Shown: positions 18,317 to 26,555 of the stretch, piece by piece | Numbering within the stretch: position 1 is the stretch's first letter | Layout of the letters: each line of letters starts with the position of its first letter | Assembly (NCBI GenBank): GCA_963778775.1 | Contig: CAVZVX010000192.1 | Location: 1-64,000 of the forward strand | From: UBA1306 sp963778775 | GTDB taxonomy: Bacteria > Spirochaetota > Spirochaetia > Treponematales > Rectinemataceae | Direction: 5' to 3' | DNA length: 64,000 nucleotides | Position numbers and translations under genes: made by a program | The notes under the pieces: generated by a model | What the model was told of the DNA's origin: nothing | The model's input: the letters and a program-made list of their open reading frames with translations, nothing else | The model's database searches: none

Positions 18317-18991
18317 ATGACCAAGACCGAAAGCTCGATTCTCGGGTCCAAGACGCCCGAGGACTACATCGACCGTTCGCTGAAAGCCCGTCTCAAGCCC
18401 GCCGACAAGGCCAGGCTCGCGAGGCTCTGGATGGAAGCGACGGGTTATACGAAAGAGGACATACTCAGGGCGCGTAACCGCCACCCATATTGGAAGCGCA
18501 AGAAGATGGAAGGCTCCGCCGAGCGCACGCGAAAGCGTCTCACGGCGCACGACTATTCGGGCGGCGCTTCCGTTCGATGGGATCAGTCTCTCGTCGCCGA
18601 GTTTCTCGCGCTCAATCGCCGGGGCTCGGACGGACGCTACGAGCAAAAGGACTGGCAGCTTGCCGAGCGTTTCGGCGCCACGATACCCTCGATCCAGTAT
18701 ATGAGGCGAAAGCTGAGCAGGGTAGAGGCTCTCTTGGGCGCTCGCGCCTCTCAGGGAAAGATGGTCGAGTACCTCCTCCGCGCCGAATCCGTGCTGTCGC
18801 GGGGCAAGGAGGCGGTCGAGAGACTCAAGAAGGCCCAGAAGGCCGCGGCGGTCAGGCCAGGACCGTCGCCGGCGGCTCGTCCGGCGGCCGCGAAGGCCAA
18901 GTCCGCCGGACGGAGCGCGGCTCCCGGCAAGAAGCCCGTACGCCCGTCGGCCGCAGCCGGAAAAAAGGTCAAGCTCGCCAAGAAGCGCTAG
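18317..18991 (+). CDS. Conserved-looking protein with Lys/Ala/Pro-rich C-terminal tail
   Basis: 224 residues, function not recognised. Residues 1-165 are charged and helical (DRSLKARLKPADKARLARLW, RARNRHPYWKRKKM, then WQLAERFGATIPSIQYMRRK). The last is helix-turn-helix-like, resembling a homeodomain/Myb-type fold, but I cannot assign a family. Residues ~170-224 are a basic, disordered tail (KKAQKAAAVRP, AARPAAAKAKSAGRSAAPGK, KKVKLAKKR) like those of histone H1-like or nucleoid proteins. Nucleic-acid binding is inferred. It is read from a probable leaderless promoter and converges on recG 16 bp away. Confidence 0.65.
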   Translation: MTKTESSILGSKTPEDYIDRSLKARLKPADKARLARLWMEATGYTKEDILRARNRHPYWKRKKMEGSAERTRKRLTAHDYSGGASVRWDQSLVAEFLALNRRGSDGRYEQKDWQLAERFGATIPSIQYMRRKLSRVEALLGARASQGKMVEYLLRAESVLSRGKEAVERLKKAQKAAAVRPGPSPAARPAAAKAKSAGRSAAPGKKPVRPSAAAGKKVKLAKKR

Positions 18992-19007
18992 CAGGGGCGG
19001 CGACCGA

Positions 19008-21062
19008 TCATGGGCCGGGGGCGTCGCCGAAGGGATCGGCCCGGGCGAGGACCTCGCGCACGGGCGCGTTATGCGGATTCAGGAGCCCGGGGTCGGCTTC
19101 GAGCATCGCGAAGGCCTCGACCCTGGCCTCCTCGAGCACGAGGGCGTCCCGTATGGGATCGGCGATGGACAGCCTGAGATAGCCCGACTGGGCCGTGCCA
19201 GCGATCTCTCCGGGGCCGCGGATGCGGAGGTCCGTCTCGGCGAGCTCGAATCCGTCGCTCGTGCCCAGCATGGCCTTGAGCCTCGATTTCGCCGCTTCCG
19301 TCACGTCCTCCGGGTAGACCAGAAAGCAATAGGACTGCTCGCTTCCGCGGCCCACGCGGCCTCGGAGCTGATGCAGGGCGGCCAGGCCGAATCGATCGGC
19401 GTGCTCCACTACCATGGCGGCGGCGTTGGGCACGTCCACCCCCACTTCCACTACGCTCGTCGCCACGAGAACCGAAAGGTCGCCGCGCGAGAAGGCTTCC
19501 ATCGTCGCCCGCTTCTCCTCCTCCTTGAGCCTGGAATGTATGAGCCCGATCTTGAACTCGGGATAGATCTCGGACTTGAGCCTCGCCTCCATGGAGATCG
19601 CGTTCTTCAGCTCGCTTTTCTCCATCTCGCCGATCAAGGGATAGACGAAATAGGCCTGCCTGCCGGAGGCCAGCAGGCGACGGACGAATTCGTAGACCTT
19701 GGTCTCGTTGCCCGCACGGGCGAGGTGGGTGACGATGCTCTTCCGTCCCGGCGGCATCGTCCGGATGGTAGAGACGGAGAGGTCGCCGAAAACGGTGAGG
19801 GCCAGGGTGCGGGGAATGGGCGTGGCCGTCATCATGAGGAGATCGGGCACGGGACCCTTGCGAGAGAGCGCGAGGCGCTGGAGCACTCCGAAGCGATGCT
19901 GCTCGTCGACGACGACGAGCCTGAGATTCTCGTACTCGACGTCGTCGGAGAAAAGGGCCTGGGTCCCGAGGACGAGGTCGACCTCTCCGGATCCGAGCGC
20001 GGCGAGAAGGGCGGGCCGGTTCGAGTCGCCACCCGCGAGGAAGCCGAGCCTGACGCCGAGGGGCTCGATGAGCCGCGCGGCCGTGGAGGCGTGCTGCCTC
20101 GCGAGGAGCTCGGTCGGCGCCATGATCGCCGCTTGTCCGCCGGCCTCTATCGCGTCGAGGCAGGCGAGGAAGGCGACCAGGGTCTTGCCCGAGCCGACGT
20201 CGCCTTGCAGCAGTCGGGCCATCGGCCTCGGCGAGGCCATGTCCGCCGCGATCTCCGCCGAGGACTCGACCTGGCCGCTCGTCAGCTCGAAGGGCAGGCG
20301 CTCGATGAGGCGTCTCTTGAGGAGGCCCTGCGGAATCCGACGCTCCACCTGAACCTCGCGGCGGCGCATCGCACGCCGGCCGACCGCGACCTGGAAGTAG
20401 AACAGCTCCTCGAAGATGAGGCTCGCCCGCGCCGCCGCCAGCTCCTCGCCGCCGATGGGGAAATGGACGGCGCGCAGCGCCGCTCGCTTGGGCATGAGGC
20501 CCTTGCGCTCGCGCAGGCTTTCCGGCAACTCGTCCTCGACCTTCGCTCCGTACTCGGCGATAGCCGCCTTCACTATGCGCCTGACCTGTCCTTGATTGAG
20601 TCCCTCGGTGAGCGGATAGATCGGAAGCATGCCCGAAGCCGGCGCCCTGTCATCCCCGAGACTCTCGATGTCGAAGGACGAGGACTGGATGTCCCCGTAG
20701 CGATAGGCGAACTTGCCGGTGACGACAACCCTCGCGCCGATGGGGAGCTGGCTCTCGAGGTACGGCCTGTTGAAGCAGACGAGGACGGCGGTCGCCGTCT
20801 CGTCCCGCACTCTGACCTTGAGGGTACGCATCCTTCCGTAGCCGATCCAGCCATGGTCGAGGATTTCCACCAGGCTGCGCACGCGAGGCCCCTTCGCGAA
20901 GTCCGCGAGGGGGATGAAGCTCGTGCGGTCGTCGTAGTCACGGGGATAGTTGAGCATGAGGTCGGCGATCGTGTAGACGCCCTGCTTCGCCAGGCGCGCC
21001 GCGACCTGCGCGCCGGCGCCCTTCAGGACCCGTATCGATTGGTCGATCTCGCGGAGGAACAT
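19008..21062 (-). CDS. recG: ATP-dependent DNA helicase RecG
   Basis: A 684-residue branch-migration helicase for replication-fork reversal and recombination. An N-terminal wedge/OB domain (LMLNYPRDYDDRTSF, RVRDETATAVLVCFN) is followed by helicase motifs: Walker A LLQGDVGSGKT, motif II VVVDEQHRFGVLQR, motif III MMTATPIPRTLAL, and C-terminal ATSVVEVGVDVPNA and HQLRGRVGRG. The ATG at 21062 is preferred over upstream in-frame codons because GGGAG lies 6 bp before it and the family starts MFLREIDQ-like. It is divergent from the M32 peptidase gene. Confidence 0.96.
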   Translation of the reverse strand: MFLREIDQSIRVLKGAGAQVAARLAKQGVYTIADLMLNYPRDYDDRTSFIPLADFAKGPRVRSLVEILDHGWIGYGRMRTLKVRVRDETATAVLVCFNRPYLESQLPIGARVVVTGKFAYRYGDIQSSSFDIESLGDDRAPASGMLPIYPLTEGLNQGQVRRIVKAAIAEYGAKVEDELPESLRERKGLMPKRAALRAVHFPIGGEELAAARASLIFEELFYFQVAVGRRAMRRREVQVERRIPQGLLKRRLIERLPFELTSGQVESSAEIAADMASPRPMARLLQGDVGSGKTLVAFLACLDAIEAGGQAAIMAPTELLARQHASTAARLIEPLGVRLGFLAGGDSNRPALLAALGSGEVDLVLGTQALFSDDVEYENLRLVVVDEQHRFGVLQRLALSRKGPVPDLLMMTATPIPRTLALTVFGDLSVSTIRTMPPGRKSIVTHLARAGNETKVYEFVRRLLASGRQAYFVYPLIGEMEKSELKNAISMEARLKSEIYPEFKIGLIHSRLKEEEKRATMEAFSRGDLSVLVATSVVEVGVDVPNAAAMVVEHADRFGLAALHQLRGRVGRGSEQSYCFLVYPEDVTEAAKSRLKAMLGTSDGFELAETDLRIRGPGEIAGTAQSGYLRLSIADPIRDALVLEEARVEAFAMLEADPGLLNPHNAPVREVLARADPFGDAPGP

Positions 21063-21160
21063 GTCGGCTCCCGAGCCATCTTCAAAAGTCGAGTACTTTC
21101 GAATTAGCCTCTTATCCCGCGATAATAATCGGCCGCCGAGTATCTGGGCAAGCCTTGTCC

Positions 21161-21184
21161 GGGGACAAGCCTTGGCTTGTCCCC
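21161..21184. repeat. Perfect 11-bp inverted repeat between recG and the M32 peptidase gene
   Basis: GGGGACAAGCC (21161-21171), TT, then GGCTTGTCCCC (21174-21184). Part of the arm is repeated just upstream (AGCCTTGTCC at 21151-21160), giving alternative pairings. It sits 44 bp before the peptidase ATG in the divergent intergenic region. There is no T-run on either side, so it is not a standard terminator. It could be an operator or an intergenic palindromic repeat. Confidence 0.8.
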
Positions 21185-21227
21185 AGCGTTGCGCGATGCT
21201 AGGATCCTCGGAAACGAAGGAGACAGG

Positions 21228-22790
21228 ATGCGAAAGGAACTGAGGCGACTCATCGAGATAGACAGCGAGCTCGGCCTGCTCGGCCATATCGGCGCCTTGC
21301 TCAACTGGGATCAGGAAACCTTTATGCCGATCGGGGCGGTGGACGAGAGATCGGAGCAAATCGCCCTCATCGAGTCCCTCGCGCACGAAAAGGCGGTTTC
21401 TCCCGAGATCGGCGATCTTCTCGAGGCCCTCGGTTCAACGACTGCTTCGCCCTCGGGCTCGCCCTCCAATGACAGCCTCCTCGACGATAGGGAGCACGCC
21501 TACCTCCGTGTCATGCGGAGGCAATACGACAGGGACACGAAGCTTCCCTCTGACCTCGTGGCCGAGCTCGCGCGCGAGGCCAGCCTCTCCCAGGCCGCAT
21601 GGATCGAGGCCCGGGCAAAAAATGACTTTCCCGCCTTCGCTCCCCACCTCAAGCGAATGGTCGAGCTTAAGAAGCGGCAGGCGGCTTGCTTGGCTCGGGG
21701 CGGGGAGGGCACCTATGCGACTCTCTATGACTCCCTCCTCGACCTATTCGAGCCGGGGAGCACCGAAGCATCGATCACCGATGTCTTCGGCAAGCTGCGT
21801 GGAGATCTCGTCGCGCTTCTCGGCAGGATAGCCGCCAAGCCTCCCGCGGACGATTCCTTCCTCCGAAGGCCCTGCCCCATTCCGCGGCAGGCGGTTATCA
21901 GCGGATGGCTGATGGATGTCATGGGCTACGAGCGCGGGCGCGGGAGGCTGGATACGGTCGCCCACCCTTTCACTACGACCCTCGGCATCGACGATGTCCG
22001 AATAACGACCCGGTACATCGAGGATTCCTTCGTATCGAGCCTGTTCTCGACCGTTCACGAGGCCGGGCACGCGCTATACGAGCTCGGCATCGCCCCGGGC
22101 CCGGCCTTCAGGCGCACCAAGCTGCACGACGCGGCCTCGATGGCCGTTCACGAATCCCAATCCAGGATGTGGGAGAACATGATCGGGCGCTCCGCCTCCT
22201 TCTGGAAGGGTAGGTACGCCCGCTTAGTCGAGCTCGCGAACGGAGGCGAGGCTCGCGGTCCCCTCGAGGGAATCGGACTGGATGCCTTCCTGAGGGCGAT
22301 CAACAAGGTCGAGCCTTCCCTCATCCGTACGGAGGCCGACGAGGTGACCTACTGCCTCCACGTCGTCCTCCGTTTCGAGCTCGAGTCCGATCTCATCTCG
22401 GGTCGCCTCGCCGTCAATGACCTACCGGAGGCATGGAACGCGAAGATGAAGGAGCTTCTCGGCCTGTCGGTCCCCGACGACGCGCGGGGCTGCCTCCAGG
22501 ACGTCCATTGGTCGGCCGGCCTCTTCGGCTATTTCCCGAGCTATGCCTTGGGCAACCTCTATGCCGCCCAGTTCTGGTCGGCCATGAAAAGGGATCTGCC
22601 CGACCTCGATGCGCGCATCGAGTCGAGCGACCTCGGCTCCGTCCTCGGATGGCTCCGCGCCAAGATTCACCAACCGGGGAGCAGCCTCCTTCCGACCGAG
22701 TTGGTTTACCGGGTCACCGGATCGAGCCTCGACCCCAAACATTTCGTGGCATATCTCGACGAAAAATACTCGCGGATATATGCTTTCTGA
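21228..22790 (+). CDS. Metallocarboxypeptidase, family M32
   Basis: A 520-residue zinc carboxypeptidase of the Taq/Pfu type, cytoplasmic. The HExxH site reads STVHEAGHALYELG, followed by MAVHESQSRMWENMIGRS, which carries the third ligand region, and the family's GNLYAAQFW-type motif near the C terminus. The N-terminal LGHIGALLNWDQETFMP is typical of M32. The ATG at 21228 has AAGGAG 8 bp upstream and the family N-terminal pattern. It removes C-terminal residues from peptides. Its last 11 bases overlap the next gene. Confidence 0.95.
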   Translation: MRKELRRLIEIDSELGLLGHIGALLNWDQETFMPIGAVDERSEQIALIESLAHEKAVSPEIGDLLEALGSTTASPSGSPSNDSLLDDREHAYLRVMRRQYDRDTKLPSDLVAELAREASLSQAAWIEARAKNDFPAFAPHLKRMVELKKRQAACLARGGEGTYATLYDSLLDLFEPGSTEASITDVFGKLRGDLVALLGRIAAKPPADDSFLRRPCPIPRQAVISGWLMDVMGYERGRGRLDTVAHPFTTTLGIDDVRITTRYIEDSFVSSLFSTVHEAGHALYELGIAPGPAFRRTKLHDAASMAVHESQSRMWENMIGRSASFWKGRYARLVELANGGEARGPLEGIGLDAFLRAINKVEPSLIRTEADEVTYCLHVVLRFELESDLISGRLAVNDLPEAWNAKMKELLGLSVPDDARGCLQDVHWSAGLFGYFPSYALGNLYAAQFWSAMKRDLPDLDARIESSDLGSVLGWLRAKIHQPGSSLLPTELVYRVTGSSLDPKHFVAYLDEKYSRIYAF

Positions 22791-23694
22791 AACGAATCCT
22801 TATCTCTGGTCGACGCTGGCCTCCCTCTTCTTGGGACTGGCCTTGGGGCAGTGCCTGCGCTGGTTGATCCCCGGAAAGGGTAACGCCAGGTCCGGGATTC
22901 GCCGCGGTCCACCGAGGCTGGCTCGCGCGACCTCCTTTCTCGCCCTCTCCATCCTTGCCCTCGCCGGTTTTCTCGTCTTTTCGTACAAGGTCGAAGGCCT
23001 GGCTTCCGGCGCTCTCGCCGATGGCCTTGTTGCCTGGAGTCTCGCTATCACCTTCCTTGCCCTTCTCGTAGGTTCGCGGCCACTTATCTTCGGCCTGCCC
23101 GTCGCCTGCCTCGGCATAGCCATCCTCGTCGTTCTCGGCTCCTGTCTCCAAGGCTGGCTTCCTCTCCGCATAGCGGAGGGAGGCTCGCTCGAGATCGGAC
23201 GGCTCCTTCCCTATGAAGTCGGGCCGGCCTCGTTCCGAGGGCAGTTCGAGATGCACGAGCACGATTCCGTCCCCATCGTCCAAGAGCTGAGTCTCGCCTC
23301 GGACTCGATCGGCATCTGCGTCGAGAGCCTCGATCTACGGGGGCCCCTGGCCTTCCTTGCCGATGTCGTCCTCCCGTCGCGACTAACCCCGCTCGCGGCT
23401 CCGACGGAGAATGCCCTCCGATTGTACCGCATCGCCGGTCTCGTCGCGCCTGGAGGAGCTGCCCTTCATTTCCCCTCTCCGGCGCGTCTCCACTTCCTCG
23501 ATGCCGCATTACCGCTTCCGGAGAACCTCGGCTTCCAGCCTGGCGGAGTGTCGGAGACTCGGTCAGCCCTATTCGGCCTTGCCCAACGCCGGCGCGCCTC
23601 GAGTCCGACCTCGGTTCTTGCCGCGCTTCAACCGCTTCGATTTTTTATGACTTCGGATAGCTATTTCCCGTCGGTCCATCGATTCGCTCAATGA
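22780..23694 (+). CDS. Membrane protein of unknown function
   Basis: 304 residues, starting inside the end of the M32 peptidase gene (11 bp overlap), so translationally coupled. The first ~130 residues have about four hydrophobic segments (LWSTLASLFLGLALGQCL, ATSFLALSILALAGFLVFSY, LVAWSLAITFLALLVGS, FGLPVACLGIAILVVLGSCL). The remainder is a soluble, probably extracytoplasmic domain (LLPYEVGPASFRGQFEMHEH, RIAGLVAPGGAALHFPSPAR). No family recognised. Confidence 0.65.
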   Translation: MLSETNPYLWSTLASLFLGLALGQCLRWLIPGKGNARSGIRRGPPRLARATSFLALSILALAGFLVFSYKVEGLASGALADGLVAWSLAITFLALLVGSRPLIFGLPVACLGIAILVVLGSCLQGWLPLRIAEGGSLEIGRLLPYEVGPASFRGQFEMHEHDSVPIVQELSLASDSIGICVESLDLRGPLAFLADVVLPSRLTPLAAPTENALRLYRIAGLVAPGGAALHFPSPARLHFLDAALPLPENLGFQPGGVSETRSALFGLAQRRRASSPTSVLAALQPLRFFMTSDSYFPSVHRFAQ

Positions 23695-23699
23695 ATCGC

Positions 23700-23740
23700 T
23701 TGACTGGTAATACTTCGTAATATATATTACTAAATAATAC
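23700..23740 (+). promoter_or_regulatory. Promoter with overlapping AT-rich palindromic operator of the metal-uptake operon
   Basis: TTGACT (23700-23705), a 17 bp spacer and TATATT (23723-23728) form a good promoter. The 14-bp perfect palindrome GTAATATATATTAC (23717-23730) covers the -10. TAATAC half-sites recur at 23708-23713 and 23735-23740 on either side. This AT-rich block stands out in GC-rich surroundings and is what an autoregulatory operator would look like. GAGGAG follows at 23741-23746, before the ATG at 23752. Confidence 0.75.
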
Positions 23741-23751
23741 GAGGAGTCTTC

Positions 23752-24048
23752 ATGGGAATGCCCAAGACCGATCTGATAACCTTTAAAGTCGAGCACTCGC
23801 TTGCCGAGCTGATCGACAGGCTACCCAATAAATCCGAATTCATCCGAAACGCCCTGCTCGGCGCGCTGGCGAATACCTGTCCGCTCTGTCAGGGCACCGG
23901 CGTACTGAGCCCCGAGCAATCCGAACATTGGAAGCGCTTTTCGGAGCATCATCGAGTCGAGCGCTGCGCCGACTGCCAGGCGGTCTACCTGAGCTGCGAG
24001 CTGGGCCTCGACGCCGGAATCGGCATGTCGGAGGAGACAGGGGAATGA
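23752..24048 (+). CDS. Putative metal-responsive repressor, ribbon-helix-helix plus Cys zinc-ribbon
   Basis: 98 residues. About residues 7-40 (LITFKVEHSLAELIDRLPNK, SEFIRNALLGAL) match the beta-alpha-alpha pattern of CopG/NikR-type ribbon-helix-helix DNA-binding domains. The C terminus carries CPLCQGTG and CADCQ, with a further Cys (YLSCEL) and several His between (SEHWKRFSEHHRVERC), giving a plausible metal site. It starts a tightly overlapping operon (ATGA) with the metal ABC import genes, behind a palindromic operator. Inference: it senses zinc or manganese and represses its own operon. This is not Fur, Zur, DtxR or TroR by sequence. The metal and the direction of regulation are not shown. 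Confidence 0.7.
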   Translation: MGMPKTDLITFKVEHSLAELIDRLPNKSEFIRNALLGALANTCPLCQGTGVLSPEQSEHWKRFSEHHRVERCADCQAVYLSCELGLDAGIGMSEETGE

Positions 24049-24989
24049 GGCCGGGCTTAAAGCTCTTGTCGGCCGCTGCGACCTCCTGCCTTGCCGCGAT
24101 GTTGGTCGTGGCTATGGCCCTATCTTTCGGCTCTTGCGCGGGCAAGGCTCCATCGGGAAAGAAAACGATCGTGGTCACCTATTCGATCCTGGGCTCCCTG
24201 GTGCAGGATCTCGTCGGAGAGCGATTTCGGGTCCTGGTCTCCATTCCCGATGGTCTCGACGTCCACGAGTGGGAGCCCTCGGCCAAGGATATCGAGGCGA
24301 TCGACGGGGCCGACCTCGTCGTCGAGAACGGCCTTGGGCTCGAAGGGGGACTTGCCAAAACGCTCGATCAGGCCCGCAAGGCCGGAGTCAAGTTCTTCAC
24401 CGCTTCCGACCATGTCTTGGCGAGGACGGTGGGGGCGGGCGAGGGCATCCCTTCCGGCGATCCCGATCAGGCCGTCGGCGCCCAGGACCCCCATCTCTGG
24501 ACGGACCCGGTGACCATGCAGGCGATCGTCGATGCCCTTGCCGAGGAGATAAACGCCGACTTCCATGTCGATCTGTCCAAGCGACGTGCCGATCTCGATG
24601 CCCGCCTCGAGGCCCTCGATGCCGAGATAGCCGGGAAGGCAACGAAGATCCCCGAGGAAAAGCGCACGCTGGTGACGGGCCACGAATCCATGGGCTATTT
24701 CGCGCAACGCTATGGCTTCAAGCTCGTGGGCGCGGTAGTGCCGAGTCTCTCCACCGAAGCCGAGTCCTCGGCCTCCGATCTCGTCGAGCTGAAAAGGCTG
24801 ATCGCTCTCAACCGCGTATCGGTCATCTTCACGGAGCTCGGCGAGAATCCCAAGGTAGCCGATGCCCTCGCCAGGGAAGCCCATGTCGCCTCCGTCCCCC
24901 TCGTCACGCATTCCCTGCCGAAGGGCGGCGACTACTTCGGGTTCGTCCGAAGCCTCGCCGGTACCATTACCGAGGCCCTGGCCAGATGA
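24045..24989 (+). CDS. Zinc/manganese ABC transporter substrate-binding lipoprotein (ZnuA/TroA family)
   Basis: A 314-residue cluster A-I metal-binding protein. The N-terminal signal ends in a lipobox-like LSFGSC, so it is probably lipidated. Metal ligands expected in the family are visible: His in GLDVHEWEPSA, His in DPHLWTDPVTMQ, His in TGHESMGYFAQRYG and an acidic residue in IFTELGENPKVADAL. There is no His-rich loop, unlike many ZnuA. It overlaps its neighbours by 4 bp on both sides. It delivers Zn or Mn to the permease encoded next. Confidence 0.92.
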   Translation: MRPGLKLLSAAATSCLAAMLVVAMALSFGSCAGKAPSGKKTIVVTYSILGSLVQDLVGERFRVLVSIPDGLDVHEWEPSAKDIEAIDGADLVVENGLGLEGGLAKTLDQARKAGVKFFTASDHVLARTVGAGEGIPSGDPDQAVGAQDPHLWTDPVTMQAIVDALAEEINADFHVDLSKRRADLDARLEALDAEIAGKATKIPEEKRTLVTGHESMGYFAQRYGFKLVGAVVPSLSTEAESSASDLVELKRLIALNRVSVIFTELGENPKVADALAREAHVASVPLVTHSLPKGGDYFGFVRSLAGTITEALAR

Positions 24990-25816
24990 TCGAAATCCTC
25001 CTCGGTCCTTTCCTCAGGAACGAATTCATGACCCGAGGCCTCGTCGGTGGATTCCTCGTGTCCCTCTCGTGCGCGATCGTCGGCACCTTCGTGGTCCTGC
25101 GCGGGCTCGCCTTCATCGGCGACGCCCTCTCGCACGGTGTCCTGCCCGGTGTGGCCGTCGCCCTTCTCCTCGGCCTACCCGGCATGGTCGGCGCCGCCGC
25201 GGGAAGCCTCGCGATGATCCTGGGGATAGGCTATATCACGCGCCGCTCGAACCTCTCCTCCGACACGGCGATCGGCCTTCTCTTCGTCGGAATGCTGGCC
25301 CTCGGTGTAGTCATCGTCTCGCGCTCCCGCTCCTTCTCCGGGGACCTCGTACACATACTCTTCGGCGAGGTCTTCGGCATCTCGTGGGCGGACGTCTTAA
25401 GCCAGGCGGGAGCGGCCCTCGCGGTCTCGGCCGCGGCTCTCGCCTGCAGACGCCCCTTCCTCCTCCTCAGCTTCAGCCCGGAACAAGCCGACGTCTCGGG
25501 CTTCCCCGCGAAACGCTACCACGCGATCATGTTGCTCATGATCGCGCTTACCGTCGTAGTATCGTTCAGGACGGTCGGGACCCTTCTCGTCTTCGGCCTC
25601 CTCATCGCGCCCGCGGCCGCTGCCGCGCTCTACGCGAATAGGATCGGGTCGATGATGGCGCTCGCCTGGGTCTTCGGGGCATTCTCTACCTATGCGGGGC
25701 TCCTCGCGAGCTATTATCTCGATATAGCGGGCAGCGCTTCCATCGCCCTCGTCGCGACGCTGCTCTTCTTCGTCCTTCTCGGAGGCAAGATGATCGCGGC
25801 CCGGCGGCGGGCGTGA
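24986..25816 (+). CDS. Zinc/manganese ABC transporter permease (ZnuB/TroC family)
   Basis: A 276-residue ABC-3 family permease with about eight membrane spans. The start ATG overlaps the binding-protein stop (ATGA). Characteristic sequence includes GFLVSLSCAIVGTFVVLRGL, then AFIGDALSHGVLPGVAVALL, and near the C terminus RTVGTLLVFGLLIAPAAAAA. It forms the inner-membrane channel for the metal. Its partner ATPase gene follows with a GTGA overlap but is broken. Confidence 0.93.
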   Translation: MIEILLGPFLRNEFMTRGLVGGFLVSLSCAIVGTFVVLRGLAFIGDALSHGVLPGVAVALLLGLPGMVGAAAGSLAMILGIGYITRRSNLSSDTAIGLLFVGMLALGVVIVSRSRSFSGDLVHILFGEVFGISWADVLSQAGAALAVSAAALACRRPFLLLSFSPEQADVSGFPAKRYHAIMLLMIALTVVVSFRTVGTLLVFGLLIAPAAAAALYANRIGSMMALAWVFGAFSTYAGLLASYYLDIAGSASIALVATLLFFVLLGGKMIAARRRA

Positions 25817-26498
25817 GCATTTCCCGGTACGTCATCGAGGCGAGGGGGCTGTCGGTGGGATACGCCGACGACGCGATCCTCGAGAACCTCGAGCTATCGC
25901 TGCGGCAAGGCGAGGCTCTCGCTCTCGTAGGAGCGAACGGTTCCGGCAAATCCACCCTGCTCAAGGCGATCGCCGGGCTCATACCTCCTCTCCGCGGGCA
26001 TCTGAGCGTCCTCGGAGCGCTTCCCCTGGCCAAGCCCGCGAGCGTCTCCTATCTCGGTCAATTCCATCCTTCGGCCTTCGTACTTCCCCTGCGCGCCTCC
26101 GAAGTCGTGCGGACGTTCCGCTCAACGAACTCTCGGGCGGGCAGCGCCAGCGGGTCTTCATCGCCCAGGCCCTCGCCCGAAAGGCCGAGCTCCTCCTCCT
26201 CGACGAGCCCGAGGCGAATCTCGACGCCGCGTCGCGCGCCGTCTCGCGAAGGCTCTTCGCCGAGGCCGTCGGACGGGGCGCGGCGGCCGTGATAGCGACG
26301 CACGATATAGAGGCCGCCGCGGCGTGCGACTACACGATGCTCCTGGCCCGCCGACTGGTCGCCTTCGGCCCTTCGGCACAAGTCCTTCGCGCCGATGTCC
26401 TACTCGAGACGTTCGGTGTCATCGGCAAGACGGAGGGAGATAGCGTAGTCGTGCTCGGGCGGGAGCACGGGCACGACGAATGCGGCCAAGAGGAATAA
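25813..26498 (+). pseudogene. Metal ABC transporter ATPase (ZnuC/TroB family) with internal out-of-frame deletion
   Basis: The N-terminal part is intact: GTG start overlapping the permease stop, Walker A GANGSGKST and Q-loop SYLGQFHPSAF. After EVVR at about 26110 the frame goes wrong. In the +2 frame from about 26112 the protein resumes as DVPLNELSGGQRQRVFIAQA (signature), LLLLDEPEANLD (Walker B) and IATHDIEAAAACD (H-loop), to the stop at 26498. Only ~20 residues separate the Q-loop from the signature, where the family has 50-60, so DNA is missing, not merely one base added or lost. The two flanks share GACG-like bases at the join, consistent with a deletion. As read, the transporter has no complete ATPase. 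Confidence 0.88.
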
Positions 26499-26555
26499 GG
26501 ACGGTTGTAACGAAAGCCTAATCCGCTTCATGATGCGGCTGAGAGAAGGGGCAGC

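Noticed and set aside
19071..21107. 678-codon plus-strand frame over recG
   Set aside because: Antisense of RecG; composition is typical of shadow frames and helicase motifs lie on the other strand.
24134..25816. 560-residue reading of the permease with a long N-terminal part
   Set aside because: The first ~280 codons are an off-frame reading of the binding-protein gene; the ATG at 24986 gives a normal permease with ATGA coupling.
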